Notes: generated by a model from the letters alone, not told the origin. A stretch of 64,000 bases of DNA from Mucilaginibacter paludis DSM 18603 (GCF_000166195.2 NZ_CM001403.1:3924432-3988431), one strand, 5' to 3'. Positions 1-10,389 are shown, counted from the first letter of the stretch. Program-made: numbers and translations.

Positions 1-1
1 C

Positions 2-163
2 CGCCTCTCAGCCACAGATAGAACCGCTTTAACTGATGAACGATACCAAGCTTTAAGTATACCTGAAATCATTTCCGATGTAAAGCGCCATCCCTATATC
101 TATTCCAAATCAGTTTACAAAAGGGCGAAATTGCAATTTGAGAAGATACCGGACATAAATTAG
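2..163 (+). CDS. C-terminal end of an unknown protein (partial)
   Basis: An open frame enters the window from the left and stops with TAG at 161-163, leaving 53 residues that end in FEKIPDIN. It is rich in charged residues and has no motif I recognise. The next gene is on the opposite strand and the two stops face each other about 20 bases apart, so this is the end of a rightward transcript. No function can be given from so short a tail. Confidence 0.5.
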   Translation, partial: RLSATDRTALTDERYQALSIPEIISDVKRHPYIYSKSVYKRAKLQFEKIPDIN

Positions 164-183
164 TATCTTGTGGAATTCAGCAC

Positions 184-1540
184 TTAATATTCTTCGACCA
201 TACTTCTAATTTTTTGATTGTAAGCAATCTCCTTAGCGCGATTTTGTTCACCCGAAATATCTTGAAGGATGGCCATATAGCCCTCTACTATCTTCAATTC
301 GGCTTCAGTGAAAAAGCCAGGATTTGATCTCGCCCAATTTCTTAAAAGATCAATTCCCTGTATCGTTTTGACTTCTCGTTCCCGCAAGGTATAAACTGAC
401 AGTTTTGCAAAATTTAACTGCGTATCTGAATCCCATTCATCTATCCAACGCTTTCCAAGCATTTTCAAAAGCATCGTGTCAAACGTTAGTTTCCTTTCGA
501 CTTTAGCAGATATTGAATGAGGTATTAGGAAGACGTTTCGGACGTTTGCAATAGCTTCTATATTCAATGCAAATTCCTCACCATATCCTTCAATTTCTTT
601 TTGCGTGGATTTAGAAATAAGCAACTCTAAATACACTTTCGCCCGCGAACTACTGGTCCCCATGAAGTCGAGAAGCAATTTCGAAAATATATTGGCTCGG
701 GTTTGTGAAGTCCCAATTTTTAAAATATTTTTAAACAACTGTTCGGGCTTGTTCCACATCCCATCCCGAGTACTACGCAGGAGTAATACATCATCAAAAA
801 AAACAGTTAGTGCAATAGAGAAGCCACTATGATCAGGCCTTTTTAAAAGTTCGCCTAAAACCCCATCCCATAAAGAAGTGTTTTTAGCCGGCAAATCATC
901 AAAGGGCGGCAATAAATACAATGTGGCTAAAGAAGCGATAAATATTTCTTCAGGAACTTCAATCAAAATTTGAGTTGCTGATCTGTTACTTAGTGAGAAA
1001 CCCAAAATGTGCTGTTCAAGTTCTTCAGGAATATCTTTGGTTGTAAGTACAACGCTTTTGATCAAACTAGAAACATTTGACAACTCATGGATTAGGACAT
1101 TATGTTCTGAAGTTTCGAGCTTTTTCCAGTTTGAAATAACATAGCGCCAAAAAGTTGCCTGAAAAACTTTGTTCTCAACGGATAGAAACTTGTGAATAAG
1201 AGCTATTCGGTCTGTACTCGTAATTGCATCGATTTTGTAGGAAAAAAACCACACTGGAATTTCGGCAAGGGACGTGTGATATCCCTTATCGGATATATGG
1301 GCTACCACCCAATCAATAAACGCATGAAGGATGCGAATTAGCGTATTGTTCTCTACTTGCGATTCTTGAAAAGTCATTATAAACCGGTTCGTGTTTATTC
1401 TAACCAATGTTGGCAAATGCTTGAAAAACACGGGCATAAGAACAGCCCAAAGTTCCCACATATCTGGTGCCACACGATCTTCTATCTCGTACATCCAGTC
1501 AAACGTATAAATGGTATGTCCGGTGGAGATTATGATGAAT
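184..1540 (-). pseudogene. Unknown protein, 5' end cut off by IS21 insertion
   Basis: The reading frame runs leftward from inside the IS element to the stop at 184-186. The part that belongs to the host gene is about 450 residues, from around IIISTGHTIYTFDWMYE onward. It is a mostly alpha-helical, soluble-looking sequence with no motif I recognise. Its apparent start lies inside the transposon, so the first residues come from the IS terminus and are not native. Beyond the other IS end a short leftward frame (ATG complement at 4154-4156, 15 codons, MAVKIFILGVVYYGD) could be the original N terminus, but I see no target-site duplication that proves the join. It sits among restriction and recombinase remnants, so a defence role is possible but unsupported. 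Confidence 0.55.
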
Positions 1541-1550
1541 GAGACCACAC

Positions 1551-1619
1551 CATTTCGGCGCAAGCTGACCCACTGTTTCGGGGCAAACCGACCATGGTAT
1601 TTCGGGGCAAACTGACCCA
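1551..1619 (+). repeat. Repeated IstA-binding blocks at the left end of the IS
   Basis: Three copies of the block TTTCGGsGCAAvctGACC lie at about 1553-1570, 1576-1594 and 1600-1619. A fourth, inverted copy is at 4079-4098 near the right end. Multiple terminal repeats bound by the transposase are a known trait of IS21 ends. Confidence 0.7.
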
Positions 1620-1681
1620 CCAAAACGCGTAGCAAATGCTGTAGAAGTAACCATCTTTTGAGGGCAAAAGACCTGTCTAAG

Positions 1682-3235
1682 ATGGCCAATTTGACAATCA
1701 GCATGAGTAAGATTAGAAAGATTTTAAGGATGAACAGTCAGGGTCGCAGCACGCGATTTATAGCTGCCCAGATTGATTCATCCCGGAATACCGTAAGAAA
1801 GTACCTGGCCGCCCTTAAGAAAAGCGGCTTTACCTTTGAAGAAGTTAATAGCCTGAATGATAAGGAGCTGGAAGATCTTTTCGGTAAGACCAGGGAAAAC
1901 AACCAGCCAAGCAGCCGTATGCAATCCATGCTGCGCTGCTTCCCACATGTCGATAAAGAGCTCAAAAAGACCGGTATGAACCGGCAGCTCCTGTGGGAAG
2001 CCTATATCAAAGAGTTTCCCGACGGCTATAAGTACACCCAGTTTTGCACGTATTACAACCAATGGAAGACCAGGGTCAACCCGACCATGCACATGGATCA
2101 CAAGGCCGGAGACAAGCTATACGTTGATTTTGCGGGTGAAAAGATGAGCTATACGGACAAGGAAACCGGTGAAGTTATTGAAGTAGAAGTCTTTGTAGCA
2201 ATCCTTGGGGCCAGCCAGCTCACCTATGTAGAGGCTGTTATGAGCCAGCAAAAGGAAGACTTTATTGCAGCCTGCGAGAATACCCTGCACTTCATCGGGG
2301 GCGTTCCTGCCGCCATTGTGCCGGATAACCTGAAGGCGGCTGTAACCAAAAGCAGCCGCTATGAACCAACCCTTAACGAAACATTTGAAGACTTCGCCGA
2401 TCATTATGGCACTACCATATTACCAGCGCGGGCGTACCGCCCGCGTGACAAAGCATTGGTAGAAGGCGCCGTTAAGATCATTTATACCAAGGTATACGCC
2501 CCTTTAAACAAGCATATCTACCATTCTTTAACAGAACTCAATACGGCGATCTGGCAAGCCCTGGAAGTCCATAACAGCCAGTTGCTCAAGGGGCGCAATT
2601 ACAGCAGGATACTACAGTTTGAAGAGATAGAGCGTGGGACACTGGCACCGCTGCCTGTGTTGCGTTACCAGTTCAAAAAGCACTTCTATGCCAGGGTGAT
2701 CAAGAATGGCCATGTCAATCTCGGCCCTGATAAGCACTATTACAGTGTGCCTTACCGCTTCATCGGCAAGCGGGTTAAGCTATTATACTCCCGCACTATT
2801 GTAGAGATCTACTCCAATTATGAGCGTATCGCTTTGCACCCGCGCGAAAAGAACCCCTACGGGTATACTACCGACAAAGAACATATGGCCAGCGCTCACC
2901 GCTTCAAAAGTGACTGGACGCCAGATATGTTCCTCAATTGGGCGGCCTCCATCCATGAAGATGTCAGGCTATATATCCTTCAAATACTGGAGCGTAAACA
3001 ACACCCCGAACAGGCTTACAAATCCTGCCTGGGGGTACTTGGCTTTGCAAAAAAGGCAGGGAACGACCGGTTAATAATGGCCTGTCAGCGAGGGCTCAGT
3101 TATGGCCTTTATAGCTATAAAACGATACAAACCATATTGGAAAACAAGATGGACAACTATGAGGAAAGCATATTTGCCGATGAGCTACCCATGCCTAACC
3201 ATGATAATATCCGGGGAAAAGACTATTACAAATAA
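1682..3235 (+). CDS. istA: IS21-family transposase IstA
   Basis: This DDE-type transposase cuts and joins the IS ends. The N-terminal 50 residues form a helix-turn-helix (KIRKILRMNSQGRSTRFIAAQIDSS region). The integrase-fold core shows the expected acidic triad: D in YVDFAGE, D in VPDNLK, and E in ALVEGAVK. Length (about 517 residues) is normal for the family. I chose the ATG at 1682. A TTG at 1658 would add eight residues and an ATG at 1703 would remove seven. istB follows 20 bases downstream, the usual IS21 operon order. Confidence 0.93.
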   Translation: MANLTISMSKIRKILRMNSQGRSTRFIAAQIDSSRNTVRKYLAALKKSGFTFEEVNSLNDKELEDLFGKTRENNQPSSRMQSMLRCFPHVDKELKKTGMNRQLLWEAYIKEFPDGYKYTQFCTYYNQWKTRVNPTMHMDHKAGDKLYVDFAGEKMSYTDKETGEVIEVEVFVAILGASQLTYVEAVMSQQKEDFIAACENTLHFIGGVPAAIVPDNLKAAVTKSSRYEPTLNETFEDFADHYGTTILPARAYRPRDKALVEGAVKIIYTKVYAPLNKHIYHSLTELNTAIWQALEVHNSQLLKGRNYSRILQFEEIERGTLAPLPVLRYQFKKHFYARVIKNGHVNLGPDKHYYSVPYRFIGKRVKLLYSRTIVEIYSNYERIALHPREKNPYGYTTDKEHMASAHRFKSDWTPDMFLNWAASIHEDVRLYILQILERKQHPEQAYKSCLGVLGFAKKAGNDRLIMACQRGLSYGLYSYKTIQTILENKMDNYEESIFADELPMPNHDNIRGKDYYK

Positions 3236-3255
3236 CCATTTAAAACAACAATAAC

Positions 3256-4002
3256 ATGAACACAAGCACCTTAGACAAACTGCGGAAGATGAAGTTCTTC
3301 GGCATGTTTCATGCCTTTAAAAGCAGCATGGAAACCGGTAAAACAAACGATTACACGGCAGATGAACTGCTGGCCCACCTGGTAGATGCAGAATGGGACG
3401 ACCGGCAGAACAGGCGTATTGAACGCACAATCCTATATGCCCGGTTCCGCTATAAAGCTTCAATTGAAGATGTTCATTATCATGCCGACCGAAGTATTGA
3501 CCGCAACCAGATCATGCGCCTGGCGGATTGTACGTTTGTTGACCGCTTCGAGAACCTGCTGATCACCGGGAGTACCGGTATCGGTAAAAGCTATATTGCT
3601 TCTGCTGTGGGCTACCAGGCCTGTGTATTGGGCTACAGGGTATTGTACACCAGTACGCCCAAACTATTTGCCAAGCTCAAGATGGCCAAGGCGGATGGCT
3701 CCTACATGAAAGAGCTGGCTAAGATCGAACGCCAGCAACTGCTCATACTCGACGACTTTGGTATCCAGCCTTTTGATGCACAAAGCAGGGCGGCACTAAT
3801 GGAGATCATTGAGGACAGGCATGGTAAGACCTCGCTGATCATTACTTCGCAGCTACCAGTCAGTAAATGGTTTGAAGTGATCGGTGAAAAAACGGTTGCT
3901 GATGCTATCCTGGACCGGATCGTTCATGATGCACACCGTATCGAGCTAAAGGGAGAATCTATGAGAAGAAAACGTAGTGTTGAACCGGAAAACAGCCATT
4001 AA
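3256..4002 (+). CDS. istB: IS21-family helper ATPase IstB
   Basis: This is an AAA+ ATPase related to DnaC/DnaA that assists IstA in target selection and strand transfer. A Walker A motif (GSTGIGKSY) lies near residue 100 and a Walker B motif (LLILDDFG) near residue 170. At 248 residues it is the usual length. It starts 20 bases after istA and ends about 100 bases before the right terminal repeat, so it is complete. Confidence 0.94.
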   Translation: MNTSTLDKLRKMKFFGMFHAFKSSMETGKTNDYTADELLAHLVDAEWDDRQNRRIERTILYARFRYKASIEDVHYHADRSIDRNQIMRLADCTFVDRFENLLITGSTGIGKSYIASAVGYQACVLGYRVLYTSTPKLFAKLKMAKADGSYMKELAKIERQQLLILDDFGIQPFDAQSRAALMEIIEDRHGKTSLIITSQLPVSKWFEVIGEKTVADAILDRIVHDAHRIELKGESMRRKRSVEPENSH

Positions 4003-4313
4003 TGAAATTACCTTTTAAATAACTATTTTTGTACATGCTTTTATAGCATTTGCTGCAACCCAAAAGTCAGCTAACCCCTGGGTCAATTTGGCCCGAAACA
4101 GGGTGGTCACTATCTCCATAATATACAACACCTAAAATAAAGATTTTTACGGCCATTTTTGATAGAAAAACGACTATATTTTAACCATTTGTCACAATTT
4201 ATCGTGATAAAACCAACGATTTTGTTTTTGAAATTGCAAATAATAATATGTTTTTATCTTCATTGCCTTCCATTTTCTTAAGTTTATGCTTTACTAATCC
4301 TCGATAGTATAAT

Positions 4314-7300
4314 ATGACCATTTCCTTTATCTCTCTTGTTGAAAGTATTAATAAAGCGTATCGGCTAATAAAGCCACGTCGTGAAGATTTAGATTTTTTC
4401 AAGGTTAACTTCAGCAAATTACTTGAACGCATTGATGAGAAAGAAAGCGAGGAAAATGTTAAAGGGCATTTAGCAGACTTCTTAAAATCAACTTATTACG
4501 ATCCTAATCATTTAATTGCTACCAAGGGGCGTGCGGATTTGGTTATCCATCTGGAAAAAGATGCCAAATCGCATGTAGGTGTATTGCTTGAAGTTAAAAA
4601 GCCTTCAAATAAACACGATATGGTTACTAAGGATAATCTCAATGCAAAAGCCATGCATGAGCTTATCCTCTATTTTCTTCGCGAGCGCGTCAACCATAAA
4701 AATATTTCCCTTACCCACTTAGTAATAACTAATATCTATGAGTGGTTTGTTTTTGACGCCTCATTGTTTGAACGTGTATTTGCCAAAAATACACAACTAC
4801 AAAAAGCTTATAGAGAATGGGAAGCAGGACAAAAGGTTAGTGTAAAAACAGAGTTGTTTTACAATGAAATCGCCAGGCCTTTTCTCCATGACTTGCAGGA
4901 AGAAATGACATTTACCCACGTTGATATCAGAGAGTACCTGAAATATTTGCAAGGGAATAAAGAAAAGGACGACAACAAACTTATACCCTTATATAAGTTT
5001 TTCTCCCCTGTTAATTTATTGAAATTACCTTTTATAAATGATAGCAACTCATTAGATACCGGTTTTTTTAAAGAGCTATTGCATATTATTGGATTAGAAG
5101 AAGTAAAAGATGGCAGCCGAAAAATAATACAGCGGTTACCGGTTACTAAAAGACAACCAGCCTCCTTAATTGAAAACACCATCAACATGCTGGAAGTTGA
5201 TGAAGTTTTACGAAAGGTCCCGGCTAAGTTTTTAAATGGCAAAACAACAGAGGAACAGCTGTTCAATTTAGGGCTTGAGTTGAGCATCACCTGGGTGAAC
5301 CGAATACTTTTTTTAAAATTATTAGAGGCTCAGTTAATTAAATACCATAACGGTAATGAAAGGTTCAAGTTTCTGAATGTGCAAACAGTCAACGATTATG
5401 ATGAGCTGCATAAACTCTTTTTTCAGGTACTTGCCAGACAATCCGCCAGTCGAACCTCCGCCATTCAACAGAAATATAGTCATATCCCATATTTGAACAG
5501 TTCTTTATTTGAAATTTCTCCATTGGAGGATGTCAGCTTAAAGGTTAATGGCCTGGATGACAATTTAGATATAGATTTATATAGTAATTCAATTCTTACC
5601 CGGAAACGCCTAAAAAGTAAAGATTTAACCGCAATGAACACATTGCATTATTTTTTTGAGTTTTTAGAGGCGTACGATTTTGCTTCTATCGGTAAAGAAG
5701 AAGTCCAGGAAGAAAACAAGACGATTATTAATGCTGCAGTATTAGGTCTGGTATTTGAGAAAATGAATGGCTACCGCGATGGTTCAATATACACCCCGGG
5801 TGCCGTCACTATGTTTTTATGCCAGGAAACCATTCGTAAAGCAGTGGTTCAAAAATTCAACGACGCATATGGGTGGAAATGTGAAGATATAAATGACCTG
5901 AAAAATTATCTGGCTGATCGTAAGAATCGCAAAGATATTTTAGAATTTAACTTACTGATTGAGTCCATTCGTATTGTTGACCCAGCTGTCGGTTCCGGCC
6001 ATTTCCTGGTATCAAGCTTAAATGAATTAATTGCCATCAAAGCGCAATTAGGGATACTGGCGGATAGCGAAGGAAGCCGTCTGAGTGATGTTGATGTTAG
6101 TATAGCCAATGATGAGTTGGTCGTTACCTATCGTAACTCCTCATTTTTTGAATATGCTGTTACAACAACTGTATCCGGCGGTCACATCATTGCGCCGGAA
6201 ATTCAGCGTATTCAGGAAACCTTATTTAATGAAAAACGCAAACTTATAGAGGGGAGTTTGTTTGGGGTTGACATTAACCCTAACTCTGTAAAGATCTGCC
6301 AGTTAAGATTGTGGATAGAACTTTTAAAACACGCCTATTATAAATCAGATGAGAACTACACGCAATTGGAGACATTACCTAATATTGATATTAATATCAA
6401 ACATGGTAATTCATTAATCAGTCGATTTAAGGTTAAAGATGAAATATTTGAAAGAATACCCTCCTTTATAAAAAAGCTCGATAATTATAAAAGCTGGGTA
6501 AAAAAATATAAAGACACCAATGACAAAAACTTCAAGGAAGAGTTAAAAGGCAACATAGAACTTTTCATTAATGAGTTCAAGCGCCAAGATCCCCGAATAA
6601 CAAAATTTGAAAAGCTATTTATTAAGAAGAACGAGGAATATATCTTAAAATATAAAGCTATACAATTGTTCGAGCGGAACGACGATAATAAGCAAGTAGC
6701 TCAACGGGGATTATTGGAAAAAGAAATTGAAGAGCTTTCAAAGAGTATTGAAGCTGCAAAAAACGACATCACTTACCGAAATGCTTTTGAATGGCGGTTT
6801 GAATTTCCGGAGGTCTTAAATGAAAGCGGTGATTTTGAAGGCTTTGAAGTCGTGATAGGGAATCCGCCATATATCCAGTTGCAAAAAATGGGGGAGGATG
6901 CAGATGCTTTGCAAAAAGGCGATTACAATACCTTTACCCGTACCGGTGATATTTATTGTTTGTTCTACGAACAAGCCATTCGTTTACTTAGGCCTAACTA
7001 CTATTTTGGTTTTATAACTTCTAACAAATGGATGCGGGCAAATTATGGAGTTGCGACCCGTAAGTTCTTTTTGGGGGAAACTAATCCACTTTTATTGGTT
7101 GATTTTGGTGGTTACCAGGTGTTTGAATCGGCAACTGTCGACACGAATATGCTCATTTCCCAAAAGGCTGAAAATACCGGCAAAACACAAACATGCTTGC
7201 TAGATAAAAGCCTGGGTAGTTTAGAAAAAATGAGCGATTTTATTAGACAGTCAGTTACCACACAGGGGGGCTTTAAACCAGACGGCGGGTGGGTTATACT

Positions 7301-7511
7301 TTCGCCATTAGAGGCCACCATAAAAAACAAGATTGAAGCGGCAGGAACACCTTTAAAAGATTGGGATATCAATATCTACCGAGGTATATTAACGGGGTAC
7401 AACGATGCCTTTATTATCGACCAGAAAACCAGAGATGCGCTCATAGAGGCTTCGCCTAAAAATGATGAAATTATACGTCCATTTAAGACTGGCAAGGTCA
7501 GCAAAATTTAG
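4314..7511 (+). pseudogene. Type IIG restriction-modification enzyme, 3' truncated
   Basis: This is a single-chain restriction and adenine-methyltransferase enzyme. The N-terminal nuclease of PD-(D/E)XK type shows D75 and E93-V-K95 (GRADLVIH ... LLEVKK). The methyltransferase has motif I (DPAVGSGHFL, near residue 556) and the catalytic motif IV NPPY (near residue 850). After IIRPF, where relatives continue with a GRDIKRY-like segment and a target-recognition domain, the frame becomes TGKVSKI and stops. Those last codons are the antisense of the neighbouring recombinase gene. The DNA-recognition part is therefore missing and the enzyme is probably inactive. The start at 4314 follows an AT-rich leader. 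Confidence 0.87.
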
Positions 7512-8276
7512 TCCGCGGCAATAATAGCTGAACAGGAAATAATTGCGCGAATTGATCAGCTTGTCGTTTTCGAGGTTTAATTCCACTATTTTATTGATCT
7601 GCTCGACACTAATTGCGCGTTTTTTGGTCTTTGGGGCATTATATTTCGAATAGGAAAAATCTTTAAATGGATAGTGGTTTTCCCGGCAGATCTTTTCTTT
7701 CATTGCATTACGCCAAACGGTGCGGAATGTCCGAAAATCGATGCTTCGCGTAGTGATTGCAATATTGTTCTTGATCAGCCAATCTTCAAACCGGCGCAAA
7801 AAATTAACATCAATATCTTCGAAGTTCATGTCTTTTTCTTTCATAAACTTGTTAAGGCGGCTGCGGGTCACAATATGAACGCCGGCATAACCATATCGTT
7901 CCATTGATTTTAAGCGGGCGACCTCGCTGTCAAAAAACTCCAAAAGCATCAATTTAGGGGTTGTTTTAACTGCACCTGTCAGCTTTTCAACAAGGGATTT
8001 AATTTCACTGACCCGTGGTGACCGGTCGTCGGGAACATTGGCAAAATAGAATGTGGCCTTAACCTTAATATTATTAAGCAGCGCATTGATAGATTTATGA
8101 TTGATATGCGAATCCAGCACGCATTGTGACGCCTTATTCCAATTCTCTTTCGTAGAACTAACCTTCGTCGACACCTCGTAGTTGTTCCGATTTTCTGTTA
8201 TCCGAAACATGATCGGATGCTCGCCAGAGGGAAGCGTTTTGTTGATTCTCAACATTAATTTCGTCGTAATTGCCAT
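7481..8276 (-). pseudogene. Tyrosine recombinase/integrase, catalytic end lost
   Basis: This leftward gene begins MAITTKLMLRINKTLPSGEHPIMFRITENRN, the arm-binding N terminus typical of Bacteroidota integrases. A core-binding domain and the start of the catalytic domain (FLFSYYCRGLNFADLASLK) follow. Homology stops there, and the frame runs on to 7389 only by reading the complement of the type IIG gene. The H-x-x-R, H and Tyr of the active site are absent, so it cannot recombine DNA. Normal relatives are about 400 residues; roughly 265 native residues remain. It lies beside the tRNA-Pro fragment, as an island integrase would. Confidence 0.85.
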
Positions 8277-8279
8277 ATT

Positions 8280-8369
8280 AGGTCTAACATTTTGTAAATT
8301 TAACGATTAAAAGGCTCATTCTTAAGGTAAAATGCAACTTTTTAGGTCTAACATAGGTCTAACATTTTA
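8280..8369. repeat. Three AGGTCTAACAT direct repeats upstream of the broken integrase
   Basis: AGGTCTAACAT occurs at 8280-8290, 8344-8354 and 8355-8365, the last two in tandem, between the integrase start and the tRNA fragment. Position and spacing suit arm-type binding sites for that integrase or operators for its promoter. This is inference from position only. Confidence 0.55.
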
Positions 8370-8477
8370 GTCAAAAATAGCAAAAAATAACCTAAAAATA
8401 CATAATCGCAAAAATGAAAAATGGCAATTTTAGCTATGACATGCGGTTTTTAGTTAATGAAAATAGCTGACTTAAAG

Positions 8478-8526
8478 GCATGGGGTGCTGGAGGTCGTGG
8501 GTTCGAATCCCGCCATCCCGACTTAA
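8478..8526 (+). other. tRNA-Pro(GGG) 3' half: attachment site between two islands
   Basis: The bases from CATGGGGTGCTGG to CCATCCCGAC match the second half of a proline tRNA: an anticodon loop ATGGGGT with the 3' strand of its stem, the T arm (GTGGG TTCGAAT CCCGC), and the 3' acceptor strand. The 5' half (D arm, 5' acceptor strand) is not present upstream, so this is not a working tRNA. Such 3' fragments are left by integrases that target tRNA genes. The last 15 bases (8512-8526) recur at 63302-63316. Confidence 0.8.
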
Positions 8527-8544
8527 GCGATACCAATCGAGTCG

Positions 8545-8580
8545 AAAACCCCTTAAATCGTATGATTTAAGGGGTTTTTC
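8545..8580 (+). terminator. Rho-independent terminator after the tRNA fragment
   Basis: AACCCCTTAAATC and GATTTAAGGGGTT form a near-perfect 13-bp stem with a GTAT loop followed by TTTTTC. It is where a tRNA terminator would sit, about 25 bases after the tRNA 3' end. Confidence 0.85.
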
Positions 8581-8620
8581 TTTTTAATCCAACCCAAGTT
8601 ATTCAAGGAAAATCAAGGAA

Positions 8621-8771
8621 AATGAGACCTATTCGGTGACCCATTTTGACTTTTTACCTTAGGTCACCAGAAGCATTGTAAATAATTGAACGTCAATTAA
8701 TTAGGTAATTTAATTTGTCGCGTTTTGAGGCCATTTGAAAGCCCTTTTTCACCTAATCCGGTGACCCATTT
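8621..8771. repeat. Putative integrase arm-type repeats, left end
   Basis: CGGTGACCCATTT occurs twice, at 8634-8646 and 8759-8771, and an inverted TTAGGTCACC lies near 8660. The segment AATGAGACCTATTCGGTGAC (8621-8640) is matched 18 of 20 at 63217-63236 inside the right end. The stretch 8581-8831 holds no gene and seems to be integrase-binding DNA. Confidence 0.55.
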
Positions 8772-8831
8772 CAATAGGTCTCAATAAAGCACGCCAAATC
8801 AATGCTTTTTTAACCATTTAATTAAATTGCT

Positions 8832-10061
8832 ATGAATGCACCAAACAACACATTTGGCGTTGCTTTTTATCTTAAAAAGCAGAAAACCACACAGTTAGGC
8901 AAGTCGCCTATCTATGCCCGTATCACCGTGAACGGCAAGCGTATCGAAATTTCTATTAAACGTTCCATAGAGGAAGAAAATTGGAATCCCTTCAAAGGGG
9001 TAGCCAGGGGCAGCCGCGAGGAGATCGTAAAACTTAACAAATACCTCGACCAATATAAGTCAGGTGTTGTTGAAACCTACCAGGAATTGTTACTGCAAAA
9101 GAAATGGATAACGGCAGAATTATTAAAAGCAAAGGTTACCGGCATGGATCAGGCCGAGTTTACACTTTGTAAACTGATAGAATACCATAATCAGGAACAA
9201 GGCCAAATATTGGAACCCGGGACGATGAAAAATTACTATACTACAGAAAAGTACCTCAAAGAGTTTTTAAAGGTGCGGTTCAAAACCTCAGATAAATACC
9301 TGTCAGAGTTGAGCTATAAATTTATCACCGACTTTGAGTATTATCTGCGAAACCGTAAACCCGAAAAGGGTCAAAAGAAACTGACCACCAATGGCCTGAT
9401 GAAACACCTTGAAAGGTTTTGCAAAATGGTTAATATGGCTGTACGGCTGGAATGGATCGTCCGTAATCCTTTTCATGCCTACCAATTAAAATTTGATAAG
9501 GTGAACAGGGATTACCTAACTAAAGACGAACTGGAGCGGATAGAAAGCAAAGAATTTCACATTGTTCGTTTACAGGTTGTTCAGGACTTATTTGTTTTTA
9601 GCTGCTATACCGGCTTAGCCTACGTCGACGTATATAATCTCACACCTGCTAACCTGGTTAAAGGGCAGGATGGTAATTTATGGATCATGACCAGCAGGCA
9701 AAAGACAAACACAGCCGTCAAAGTCCCTTTACTACCAAAGGCACTGGAAATTATTGACAAATATAAAGGCCACCCGCAGGCCATAGCCGAGGGCAAATTA
9801 CTGCCGGTATTGACCAATCAGAAACTCAACAGCTATTTAAAAGAGATAGCCGATATGTGCGCCATTCTGAAACCATTGACCTTTCATATCGCCCGGCATA
9901 CTTTCGCTACCACGATCACTTTAACCAATGGCGTACCGATAGAATCGGTGAGCAAGATGCTTGGCCACACTAAACTAAGCACCACACAGGTTTATGCCAA
10001 AGTAGTAGAAAGCAAATTAAGCGACGACATGGCAAGACTTACCGAAAGACTACGTAGATAG
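8832..10061 (+). CDS. Tyrosine-recombinase integrase of the ICE
   Basis: The enzyme cuts and rejoins DNA at the tRNA-Pro attachment sites. It is 409 residues with an arm-binding N terminus (residues 1-90), a core-binding SAM-like domain (about 110-200), and a catalytic domain. Active-site residues visible are H352-x-x-R355, H379 and the nucleophile Y388 (TTQVYAKV). At the place of the first arginine the sequence is TGLAYVDV, with Ala263 where many phage enzymes have Arg. Bacteroidota integrases are known to vary here (IntDOT has Ser). It is full length, starts about 310 bases inside the left attachment site and reads into the element. Confidence 0.93.
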   Translation: MNAPNNTFGVAFYLKKQKTTQLGKSPIYARITVNGKRIEISIKRSIEEENWNPFKGVARGSREEIVKLNKYLDQYKSGVVETYQELLLQKKWITAELLKAKVTGMDQAEFTLCKLIEYHNQEQGQILEPGTMKNYYTTEKYLKEFLKVRFKTSDKYLSELSYKFITDFEYYLRNRKPEKGQKKLTTNGLMKHLERFCKMVNMAVRLEWIVRNPFHAYQLKFDKVNRDYLTKDELERIESKEFHIVRLQVVQDLFVFSCYTGLAYVDVYNLTPANLVKGQDGNLWIMTSRQKTNTAVKVPLLPKALEIIDKYKGHPQAIAEGKLLPVLTNQKLNSYLKEIADMCAILKPLTFHIARHTFATTITLTNGVPIESVSKMLGHTKLSTTQVYAKVVESKLSDDMARLTERLRR

Positions 10062-10089
10062 GTAGAAATTTTCTTAATATCTTCGCAGC

Positions 10090-10389
10090 ATGGACAGGAG
10101 GCAGAAAATCATGAAGTTAATTGTTGATGAATTGGCTGAATTTAGCGATTTGCAATATACCTATACTGGCGCAGTAACAGGTCTTGACGCCAATCTTATT
10201 TCAATGGACTTTGTGGTAAGGCAAGGGCCGATCCGGGGTGACTTTAACATCCGTGGGATGATTGATATGCCAGTGCAACTAAAAGCACAGTATGATAACC
10301 GGACGATACTTAACGACCATCCTTTGCTGCAAAGTCAGATCGAAAAAGACCTTCGGCAAATCTCAGATAAAATAAACAGGCTTTTATAA
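10090..10389 (+). CDS. Small conserved hypothetical protein
   Basis: The 99-residue protein begins MDRRQKIMKLIVDELAEFSDLQYTYTG and ends with a helical segment (IEKDLRQISDKINRLL). It is soluble and has no motif I recognise. It starts 28 bases after the integrase and ends before a terminator at 10438, so it is likely cotranscribed with the integrase. A role in integration control can be guessed from position but the sequence does not show one. Confidence 0.7.
   Translation: MDRRQKIMKLIVDELAEFSDLQYTYTGAVTGLDANLISMDFVVRQGPIRGDFNIRGMIDMPVQLKAQYDNRTILNDHPLLQSQIEKDLRQISDKINRLL

Larger units (their letters stand above)
1540..4109 (+). mobile_element. IS21-family insertion sequence (istA-istB)
   Basis: Two adjacent genes in one direction encode an IS21-type transposase and its ATPase helper. 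The outer ends are imperfect inverted repeats: GACCAC followed by a TTTCGG..CAA..TGACCCA block on the left, and the reverse complement (ending GTGGTCAC) on the right at 4079-4110. As is usual in IS21, the terminal block is repeated inside the left end. Both genes are full length, so the element looks intact. I could not find a clear short target duplication, and the exact end bases are uncertain by a few nucleotides. Insertion removed the start of the leftward gene at 184-1540. Confidence 0.88.

Noticed and set aside
1540-4109. A target-site duplication flanking the IS
   Set aside because: I compared the bases on both sides and found no convincing direct repeat of 4-8 bases; the exact ends remain uncertain.
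8478-8522. A complete tRNA-Pro gene
   Set aside because: Only the 3' half from the anticodon region on is present. The upstream bases do not supply a D arm or a 5' acceptor strand pairing with CATCCCG.
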